Shown: piece by piece, positions 55,256 through 64,000 of the stretch
Numbering within the stretch: position 1 is the stretch's first letter
How the letters are laid out: each line of letters opens with the position of its first letter
Origin: Ceratorhiza oryzae-sativae
Taxonomy: Eukaryota; Basidiomycota; Agaricomycetes; Cantharellales; Ceratobasidiaceae
Assembly (NCBI GenBank): GCA_030998015.1
Contig: JARWMV010000013.1
Coordinates: forward strand, 62,001 to 126,000
Direction: 5' to 3'
DNA length: 64,000 bases
Made by a program: the position numbers and the translations under genes
Notes under the pieces: generated by a model
What the model was told of the DNA's origin: nothing
Database searches by the model: none
What the model saw: only the letters and a program-made list of their open reading frames with translations

Positions 55256-58200
55256 GAAGTGCAGTTAAATGTCTTTGTGATCCTGGGCTGATCCTGGAAC
55301 TCACCACCACATCAGTAAATAAATAATACCAGAATAATGAAAGTTGTTTGGAATGCTCAAATACCCTAGTTCACCCTGTAATTAAAAATAAAATCCAACT
55401 TGCATCTGGTCCAGTGGATGGCTTAATGAGGACACTTCAGGGTTGGTCCACATGACCTTTGAAAGAATCTGGTCTTGCCTGCACTCTGCAATAGACTCAG
55501 ACATTTAGTCCTTCAATAAACAAACCAAAGAATCAGTGTTACTATTCTTTACACATCACCTTACATCTATATAACACATGTATGTGGAGGAATACATGCT
55601 CTCCAACAAGTGCTGGCCAGGTGCATCTGGCTGCACCTCATGCTGCCCCTCATGCTGCCCCCAATACAGAGCCAAACCTACATGAATAGTGCTTACTTGC
55701 AAGAAGCCTTGGAGGATATTGGACTGGAGTTTGAAGACTTTGCTGTTACTGTTTGATATGGTGAATCCTTGTGTTAAACACCAAGTTTAGCTTGACAAGC
55801 TCAAGAGACTTTCTATCAAGGCAACTACTTGAAGCAGCTGGCTACTCAATCTCTTGTACTTGCATTCTATGTGTGCATCTGGTTAAGGATGTGACACCAA
55901 TATTTTGTCAAAAATCAGCACCCATGCACTGGAATTCCTCAGTATTTGGCAATTCCCACCCCAGTGCCAGCACCAGCAAGTGGGAATGTGGACATTTGGC
56001 AAAATTCTGGCACATTCATACAATATATACACCATTAAATAGAGAAAATTCAGGGCTTTCAAATTGTCAGAGCCAACAACCTGAACAACAATGCCTAATG
56101 CTTGTGAGGCAAAGGCAGACCTATAGGCTATAACAGCTGAGGGTCAAACCACAACATCTAAGGATGGACATGCAGTGAGGGGATAGAGTGCAATGACACA
56201 CAGAGGGGGTTCAGAGATGCACTTGACCTAAAGAGGTCTGGGCAGGAACTGCTGGGCTTGGTGACCACACAGGTAGAAGGGGATGTTCAACAGGAGGTCA
56301 AGTTCTGAGGCTTAAGGCTCTCAGACTCTCCCTTATATATTCAAGGATGAGGCAGTACATATGTAATAGAAAGCTTAATGGAATTGTATAATAACTGAAG
56401 TGGTGCCACATCAACAGAATATTCTGGAATACATCAACAATGGTCAACAACAACAAGGTCACATGACTCAGTCAAGAATTCTATGCATATATCTGAATAA
56501 ACAGGACTTGTCCATAAAGGCAGAAAAATAGGGATAAAATAAATCATAATAAATTTGGATAAATTTGTGCTCATGGTCTAGGCCATGATGCAAATGATGT
56601 ATAGCACTCCAGGCCAAAAGAAATTATAGGGCTCATAGTAGCTCAGTTTGTATCTGTGACAGTGCATTAAAAGGGGGACCAGTTTACAAACTCACCAGTG
56701 TCATGACCTGACACACGTACATTATCTATATGATATTTTCTTGATTTATTACTGTTTTGAGAACATTTTCAAAACATACTTTCCTTTTATGGGACAACTG
56801 TATCATGTGACTCATGGGATGTTCCAGACTGCTTACCATGATGTATTTCAACTCTGATGTGAAATTCTGCAGCTCCACTGCAGCTTCTATCACTTAGCAA
56901 TATGACTTGTAGTATACTTGCATTTGTTTTGATGTGGCTCAGAGAATGTACATGTACTGGGTCAAGGTTGACAAGGTCTCCTCATGAACTTGACATCCTC
57001 TGTCGATACATGTCTCCTTCTCTCTCCTTACTGTCTGGCATGTTGTTGCCATTGTCTATCCACCCTGAATCCCTGATTGCTCTTCCCATAGTACACATAG
57101 AGCTTAGTGTGTACTTCCATTGGAATCTCCTCACTTAGACATGTCAAATGGTACCAGTTACATGGGGTTTTGCTCATTAACTCACCCAGGGGTTCAGCTG
57201 TGCTTACCCCTGAGTATTTCTGTAGCATATTTTTCCATTGATGACCTCAGGAAAGAGAATTATAATAGATTATAGTATGCCATTAGAAAGCTGTGAAATT
57301 TCTGCATTTAATAGTGTATGAAGTGAACAATTATGAGAAGTTTCAGAAAAATCTTCACAACTACCATAGCAGTAATTCTTGCATTGCCTTGCTGGCATAA
57401 CACAGAAATCCTGGTGCTTAAATGCCAAAATTTTGGCAGCATTTGAGGTGGAGGTTTGTGTCTTGAGGCTAATTCTGGCACTGGCACCAGTGCTGGCAAT
57501 GCTGGAATTTTAGGTGCCAGCAGCCAGAATTCTGGCATCCCAGAAATCAGCATCAGATCCTTACCACAAAGGCCCAAATGTGCCAAATTTTGGCATATGT
57601 TTGCTGTGACATGCTTACAGCACCTCATGCTGCTCTAGAATATCCTAAATGGGTATCATTTGTTCCAAAGCATCCCTACTTGCAAATCAATCCCAGACAT
57701 ATCATATAATGTAAAAAACATACTTAAAGTTTGAACAAATACCATCCAGGATTTCCAAGGTGAGGCCTGCTGTGTTGTGCACATAAATCAGATGCTTGAT
57801 CAGCAATGAAATTGTTCTTGAGGAAGTGCAAAATTTGAGATGTAGCAGTAGCACTAATGCTTATTCAATTGGTTGCTCTTGTTTCCAAATACATCATCTA
57901 AAAAAAATGCAAATGACATAGAGTAGATGGGCATCCATTTGCTACAAGTCAGAGAGGATTAGGTGAGATGTCTAAGGGTAGAGCAGTATTTTCTGCTATA
58001 AAATATGGTTGATATATCAATTTTTAGTATAAGGGTTGCAACAACATACTGCCATCTTGAACAAATATTCCATTAGGGGACTCCCATTGTAGCTCAATAC
58101 AGTTGTGTTGAAAACCTGCCCAAGGTTGTAGTGCATGCTCTGGGTCACAGAAATACATGTTGGCATGAGCACCCTATATCAGAACAATTCTCAAAAGAGT

Positions 58201-58513
58201 GGAGCCCCTTACAAGGTTCACTGACCAGAACTTTTGATAAGTGTGAGCCACAAGCCCACATTTCCCCATCCCATAGAAGAAACATATTATGTATAAACAG
58301 CAAGCCATGCTGTAGTTCACATAATTTGTCAATGTAATAGGTTTTATTGCTGTGCTCAGCCATTGGTGTAAGCTGTTTTCAATTTTCACCATCAACAAGC
58401 TGTTTATCATGCCAAATTTCCAAGGAGTGGCCACCAGCATATTCAGGGTAAAGCTGCATGTGTTTTCAAATGCTCAGGCTTGAGAAGTCCTGTATGAAAA
58501 ATATGGCCAATAA
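55256..58513. repeat. CpG-void segment, 3.26 kb, probable old methylated repeat
   Basis: Reading line by line I find only two CG dinucleotides (at about 56716 and 57004) in 3,258 bases; flanking DNA has several per 60 bases. TG and CA are abundant, as expected when methylated CpG decays to TpG/CpA. No gene is readable; short frames such as 57028-57228 (-) could be relics of a transposon protein. The segment contains recurrent short palindromic words (gccagaattctggc near 57524; ccaaaattttgg near 57424), a tandem ctcatgctgcccc at 55637-55663, and related runs near 55940-56010 and 57470-57600 rich in tgccag/ctggca. Boundaries are sharp at both ends. Confidence 0.85.
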
Positions 58514-58971
58514 GCGATGTTCAGATGCGCATACATGAGTCAACTCACATGTTGGCATGCCTAATTGATAGAATTTAATGTGTATATGTCGCCTCTGGAT
58601 GTGGTATGCATCTGCGCTGCATTGCCAATGGTATCCTTTAACCTTTTTCGAGTGAATGGAGACTTGGGACGGTTTGCATCCCCATAAACCTTGCCCAGTC
58701 GATAATTGCATTCTGTTGTGCCACAGAGAAGGGCAGCTGAGGACAATCAAACAAGGGTGGGTAAGAAGATGCTAAGCTGGTGTCCTGGTAAGTATTTTAT
58801 TGTATCCTTCTCTCAATGCTTACTTGTCGGTGGGGGTATGGGATTCGACTAGGATCAGTGGTTGTATCAGACGCTGTGGACGACTAAGGCATTGTGTGTT
58901 AATTATCGTGTAGTGTCACGTATTTATAAACGAGAGCAACACAAAGTTTCCATACTGACGTTTTATAACTG
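58514..58971. other. Spacer, no gene seen
   Basis: CpG content returns to normal. Short frames only. Confidence 0.4.
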
Positions 58972-59495
58972 TCACTGATACCTCCAGTTCACTCGAGTCG
59001 AAAGGAGCAGCTGTACCCGACTCAAACATGTTATAAAGATCGAACTAGTCCATAGGTTTGTCGAAGCGTTATCCAATCCTGGAATATTGACTTGCAAGGG
59101 CTCGTTGAGCGGCAGATCAGGAGCGGGAGGGTAGACTGAGTTAAGATCGGGATCGAACAACGACAGCGCAGATGCGCCATCAAACCACTCTCGAACGTCG
59201 GGCTCACGAAATTTATTGATGCCAGTATCGTTGGAAGACTCTTCTGGCTGCTGTAGATCGTGTAAGGGCACCAGTGCGCATCGTCGAATATATCATAAAT
59301 TATATTTAAACTTTCCTTCGCCCGCTGTTGGGCTATTAAGTCGTCGAGCAACTTTCTCTTGACTCGAGCTTTGCGTATTTTTGTCTTTACGTGCTCGAGA
59401 ATCTTTGCTCGACCCATTGGTCCGATCAGAGTGTCTTGTTTCGTTCGGCATAGTGTACATTGATGCTGGTTCTCCACAACCTCAACGAATATCAT
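58972..59495 (-). pseudogene. Small gene with a Cys-pair/His N-terminus, apparently frame-broken
   Basis: The ATG ending at 59495 gives MIFVEVVENQHQCTLCRTKQ, IGPMGRAKILEHVKTK: a CxxC followed by a His about 20 residues on, like a BED/C2H2-type zinc finger, then a basic coiled segment (KARVKRKLLDDLIAQQRAKE) to DIFDDA. The sense continues one frame over as LHDLQQPEESSNDTGINKFR and EPDVREWFDGASALSLFDPD, and in a third frame as FDLYNMFESGTAAPFDSSEL near 59030-58990. No intron explains the changes, so at least two frame breaks are present. The product may have been a DNA-binding adaptor of a mobile element or a small lineage-specific protein. Confidence 0.4.
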
Positions 59496-60652
59496 TTCTA
59501 AACCGACACTTAGGTATTTCTATATCTAGTTCAGTTACATTTTGCTCACGTCATGCGAAGAATCTTGCGCCATGTCCCTACAGATGGATATCGATAAATG
59601 CACTTAGAGACAACCAAGCAAGGATGTTGCTTCGAGCTAGTTGTATACTAAGCCCCTACCGCCTGCAGGCCCAAATGAGGATATCGGCAGGCTCCGAGCC
59701 CATCCCGAACGAGATTTCCACATGGACTAAATTGCATATTCGAACAAACAAGCCGACAGCGATTGAGCAGCAATATCAATCTAACAAAGGTACGTCTACA
59801 TGTTGTTTGGGCTCAAACATTGCTCATTTGATGATTTCTTACATGGTTCTTGTAGCTAAAAACATGCTTGCATTCCCATGATATTTTGGTGTGAAATATC
59901 ACAGAATTTGGTGTGGTAATCCCCCACAGATGGGCACAACTGGAATGCGCATGAAACTATGCCAAGCCGCCACTTAGTGGTATATCAAATGCAAATCCGG
60001 AAACATGATACGCTGGACACAGCTCACCTAGCAGTGTAGGACTGGTGTATTACTTACTACATTTGCTTATATTTACAGGAACCTTGAAATTCGTTTACAT
60101 TTGGATCTACAAGAAGCGCCCCAATGCCACCCTCCCTGTAGGGTATGTCCCCTTAACGTGTGTTGTCAAAATGTTTTATCTGTTGATAGAGTAAATTGGC
60201 CATGGTGAAGCGGGATGAGGGTTCCTCAAATAAACATTCCAATACATGAACTTAAAGATTGTACTACTAATGACCCGTTCTCACGTTCTCAAATGTGTTA
60301 TGGCCAGCCTGCCTTGAGGTTGTCCCAACAGCGCACTGTTTATCTTGTCACACAAATTGAAATACGAATGATGATCGCGTGAAATGATCCTATAAACGCT
60401 CATAATCGAGTCATCCGCATCACACGGAGGTCGCTTGTACATTAACGCATATATTCAGGTAAAACACAAGGCGCAGATGAAGTGACAAAACCATACAAGT
60501 AATAGATAGTATGCGCGTTGAGAAAGGAGAATCAGGGTATACCATAACTGGAAACCATACCCAAAGCCTATCCAATCAGACCCGGCCAAAATTAGCATAT
60601 CGAGTTCGAGAATACCGTAAACATAAAACATCCAAAATAAATCCGATCTCAA
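59496..60652. other. Spacer, no gene seen
   Basis: The 166-codon + frame at 59381-59881 overlaps the preceding gene antisense and has no recognisable domain. Confidence 0.4.
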
Positions 60653-63248
60653 TCACGGGTACTGCTCCGCAAGTTTCATCAACTTGGATTCTTCACTCCC
60701 TCTCCCCCACCTCAGGATTGGGTTTTTTCGGCACTTTTTATGTCCGGCCGTTTTCCAGTGCATGTTCATCGCGTCTTTCGCCTGGGGTGTCCAGCCGGCT
60801 ATCTCTTCAATACCGTCGATTATATGCGGATAGTGTTCAGAATCATATCCCTTCCACAATGCGCGTGGCCTGTATTGGCCGGAACTTGAAGCAAGATGAT
60901 CAACAACCGAGGCGTGGATGCAGACACGGTCGGTCGGTTGATGGGGCCACACCAATCGAGGTTTGTACCGGTTCGGGCTACAGGCCAATGCAGTCAGCCG
61001 ACCACTCATCGGGTAGAGAGTTCAAGTACTCACCGACGAGTCATACTTAAACCAGCCTCCGTCTGCGTCGGCTTGGCAGACGGCAAAAACTCTAACATAT
61101 TCCAGATCGGCTGCTCGCACATCGCATCATAGGGTGCGTAGATGATGTCGGCCTTGTCCAACTCGGCCGAGCGCTGCAGCAACCGGTGGTTATACTCGGC
61201 TACCGATTCGTCCCTCTGCCTTGGCGGCCGGGGCTCCAAGACACGCTCGTCCCGGTACCTCTTCAACGCGCGGTGGTCAAAGATGATTCCGGTATCGAGG
61301 TCGAAACATTGTCGGATCATCCATCGGAGCGAAATGTTGCTGAGCATGCTCTGCGGAGCCTTGTCGCCGCCATTGGTGCAATCGCGCTTAGGGACAGCGC
61401 CGCCTCCAACGTCAGTGTGCCCACCCTTAAACCAGACCTCAAGCGCCGTTTGATACGTTGGATCGGTCCTGGAATGATCCCAAACACTCGGGATAAAGTT
61501 GGCACGACGTTCGTCGAGCGCAAGAGCTTGCCTGTGTGGAATTGCTCCGAATTGTTTCCACAAAGCGGCAAAAATTACTAACCTGAAATGGCGAATGCTT
61601 GGGTTGTAGTTGGTCCAAGGTAGTGTGGTGGGCCACAAAGAACCTAAAATATGGGGGTTCATTACCAGCATGTTCGTAAGAGGTCTCACTGCACACACCA
61701 ACACTAGCCACTGTATCCCTGTAAAAGAAACCCTATGAGTACAGGCTTACTATATCCTTTTATTAAATAACGCACCAGACACCTACGAAGTCAATCTTGA
61801 CCGAATTACAAAATGTCCTCTTGAAATCTTCAGGCCTGATATCCTTGGCTGTGGTACAATCGTGGTAGCGTAGCAGTGCTCCAACAGGTTCGCTCGAGTG
61901 AGAAACCAGGCTAGAGCTCCTGGACGGAGTTGGCTGTCTCGAAACCCTCTCCCGAGGGCGAGCTTTCCCTTCTTCTGCGTTTTTATATACCTCGTATGCA
62001 AAGGGAACATGTTCTGCAGAATAGACACTCATTGTAACCCAACCCCCCCCAAAAAAACATGCATATCACATACCTGGATTGTGTTTGGGGAGTAGCCCAA
62101 CCTGGATATGTGTGTTGTTTCAGAAGGAGCACTGGAAGTCTAAGCTAGGACTTACGCAATGTAACATGCCAGCCAGGGCACGGGCCGTGAACGCTCCTCT
62201 CGAAAATCCGAATATTGAGATACGGTCACCGTCTGTAAACAATAATCGATTAGTGGATTGAGACAGGAGAAGCAAGGCACTCACCTCGATACGTTTCCAT
62301 TAGAAACTTGTAGCCGTCAATGACCTGGATTGAGATCAGTCTTCGGTGACACGGGATAGAAGATGAATATCGTACATGCTGGTAGAGGAACCTAGGGGCA
62401 AACGAAAAGTTGAACACCACTTGGCGAAACAATAGAGGGAAACTTACGATGCAAACCCTTTATCGACCGTCTTGGCGAGTTCGAGTCCCGCGCTGGTTAC
62501 CAACCCGGGTGGCCCATAGGTCCCAACGCCAGTCTGATAATATACCTGACGCAAAACCACTGTCAAACCGGACCGCGATATAGTGTGAATCCTCATACCA
62601 GCTGACGATCAGGATCATTTTTCTTCAACAGCTCCATCAGCTTGACCACATTCGTATTCTAGAGATTGATTCAAAAACTGCGTAAATGTAAGAAACGATA
62701 GGCTTACCTGGTTACTGAAGTGGTTGGATGTTCCGTCGAAGGATAGAACCAGCGACCTCTATAAAGAAATTCTTTAGTCTCAATACGGAAGGGCTGATCA
62801 AAACCAAACGTGCCGCTGGACGAGCAGAGTCTTTCCTCCCAAGGCGGTAGTAGGTCTCGTTCCGAGTAGGATGCACGTACTCGATAAAGTCGAAGTGCTG
62901 GTCCAAATTAATTTCGGCGGGGCGGAAGTCTCCAAACGAGTCCTGCAACTCCATCACAAGCGACCGCTCCCCTGCATTCCTCTGAACAATCTCGACTTTC
63001 CTGGCTTTATGATGAAAGCCAGACAATCCTAATTTGAGGGTATCGTTTTCGACCCCGAGACAGGCGGAGAGATTGAGGGTGTTGTCGCCAGTCTCTTCGT
63101 CGAACTGAATTTGTTTGGATTTGCCTTGTTCTGTTAAGGTCGCGGTGAGGATGACACCTTCAGAATAGGTCGAGGGTGTATTCTTCGGCAGGCAGAGGTG
63201 GTATAGACGATGACTTGGAACTTCGAGACTGGTAGATGCGCTAAGCAT
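60653..63248 (-). CDS. DUF2235 alpha/beta-hydrolase with an extra N-terminal beta-rich domain
   Basis: DUF2235 proteins are alpha/beta hydrolases related to bacterial Tle1-type phospholipases. Starts at ATG 63248 (MLSASTSLEVPSHRLYHLCL). The first about 130 residues (GVILTATLTEQGKSKQIQFD; NTLNLSACLGVENDTLKLG; GDFRPAEINLDQHFDFIEYV) have the strand pattern of a CVNH (cyanovirin-like) lectin fold, an uncertain call. Then the hydrolase: RSLVLSFDGTSNHFSNQ (near 62760), LKKNDPDRQLVYYQTGVGTY (near 62600), the nucleophile elbow DRISIFGFSRGAFTARALAG (near 62230-62170), DFVGVWDTVAS (near 61790), HRQALALDERRANFIPSVW (near 61510), VWFKGGHTDVGGGAVPKRDC (near 61420, catalytic His-Asp region) and a C-terminal part ending KLAEQYP at 60653. 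About 9 introns. Catalytic residues look complete. Substrate unknown; cytosolic, as no signal peptide is seen. Confidence 0.9.
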
Positions 63249-64000
63249 CGTGGGAGTAGACGGGGCGATGGAAGGGACAAGTGTGAGTGATGTTGGCCGA
63301 AGCGGATATGCTCGTTTAATTTATACTGCCGGCTGATGCGTAGCATGCTGTTCAGCCATTTTTTGATGAGCAAAATTTCAGTGGGGTTTCCATGAAACGG
63401 ACGATGAAATGACCGATTTCGGCACAAAGTGGAGACGTAGGTTAATCAGTAACACGGGGATTCCGCGTGAGGGTGCACCGCTGAGCGGCGCTCATCCCGC
63501 TGCGACAAGTCAAGGAAGCATCACAAGTGTGGAAACTGTCGATAGAGTGTTGCAAATGTTTGAACAGAGAGCCAGTACTAGAATAACAATGTTCGACCAG
63601 AGTTACATAGTAGCCAGCATAAAGCACCTGCTATAAAACCGACCACTGATAGAGGCAATTCGGTTTGATGTCCCCAGTAATTGTCGTGGACCTCGGTCTT
63701 GCCACGATCCCCGAGAAGTGCCTATGGGTTGGTCGAACAGGACAGGCGCTGCCAGCTGTACGCATCGACATCGGGCGCAAAGACGCCTTGGAACACATGA
63801 CTCGAATTTCCGACGGTGGTCATCAGTAGGGTCTAGGCTTGAGCAATAGGACACCGGATACCGCAGCGACTCGAGGTGACTGGTCCGGCTCATCAGTGTC
63901 CAGCCAATCATTGGTTGCAGAGGCACGGGTTGAAATATGATGCTTGCGACTCCCGAGGATACTGGGCTCATCGAGATACTAGGTATTGTGGGTATAGTCT
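63249..64000. other. Right edge: DUF2235 promoter and unassigned sequence
   Basis: A minus-strand frame at 63603-63971 and other short frames are open but unrecognised; the sequence near 63760-63960 has coding-like composition and could be the 3' end of a gene entering from the right. Confidence 0.3.

Noticed and set aside
55771..58440. Several 60-120-codon frames in the CpG-void segment
   Set aside because: Loss of CpG removes many Arg codons and alters stops; the frames do not join and show no family signature.
62470..62500. gagttcgagtcccgcgctgg resembling a tRNA B box
   Set aside because: It lies in a coding exon of the DUF2235 gene and no A box or cloverleaf can be built around it.
1..64000. 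CRISPR array, rRNA or bacterial operon features
   Set aside because: No regularly spaced repeats and no ribosome-binding-site pattern; introns and gene content are eukaryotic.

Overview
The window is nuclear DNA from a filamentous basidiomycete, most likely a Rhizoctonia/Ceratobasidium-type agaricomycete. The reasons are introns of about 50 nt with GT-AG ends and CTAAC-like branch points, coding on both strands, a fungal Ty1/copia element, a Tnp2 (CACTA-type) transposase relic, and housekeeping genes that read as fungal orthologues. No tRNA, rRNA or CRISPR array was seen. The species is an inference from protein style, not a database match.

Layout. 1-2918 (-): SEC31, cut by the left edge. 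3.4-6.3 kb (-) and 13.0-16.4 kb (+): four paralogues (A, B, C, D) of an unrecognised small family with an N-terminal helical exon, Cys-rich/coiled segment and hydrophobic hairpin. They flank a transposon block (6.4-12.8 kb) holding a decayed Tnp2 transposase, a 220-bp-arm inverted repeat and foldback elements. 16.7-19.6 kb (-): a ChAPs (Bud7/Chs6-like exomer) gene. 21.4-29.1 kb (+): an unrecognised gene split by a 5,954-bp copia element with identical LTRs and a CGTCC target duplication. 29.6-39.3 kb: SDR (-), cytochrome P450 (+), URA5 (-), a MYND-finger protein (-) and an HPM1/METTL18-type histidine methyltransferase (+). 42.2-44.0 kb (-): ATG18. 46.2-47.7 kb (+): an unrecognised GC-rich four-exon gene. 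49.7-55.0 kb (-): four tandem paralogues sharing an N-terminal module but carrying different C-terminal modules (ubiquitin-like, BRCT, a third basic/acidic type, one degenerate). 55.26-58.51 kb: a segment with only two CpG dinucleotides. 60.7-63.2 kb (-): a DUF2235 hydrolase with a possible CVNH-like N-terminal domain.

The conserved genes serve vesicle coat assembly (SEC31), Golgi export (ChAPs), autophagy (ATG18), pyrimidine synthesis (URA5) and ribosomal protein methylation (HPM1). They are unlinked in function and simply neighbours. The lineage-specific material is interspersed: two tandem families, a MYND protein, a DUF2235 protein, and transposons both young (CpG-rich copia) and old (Tnp2, CpG-void segment). 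Single-base frame breaks recur in otherwise well-preserved genes, several beside homopolymers, so some of the 'pseudogenes' below may be intact genes with assembly errors.
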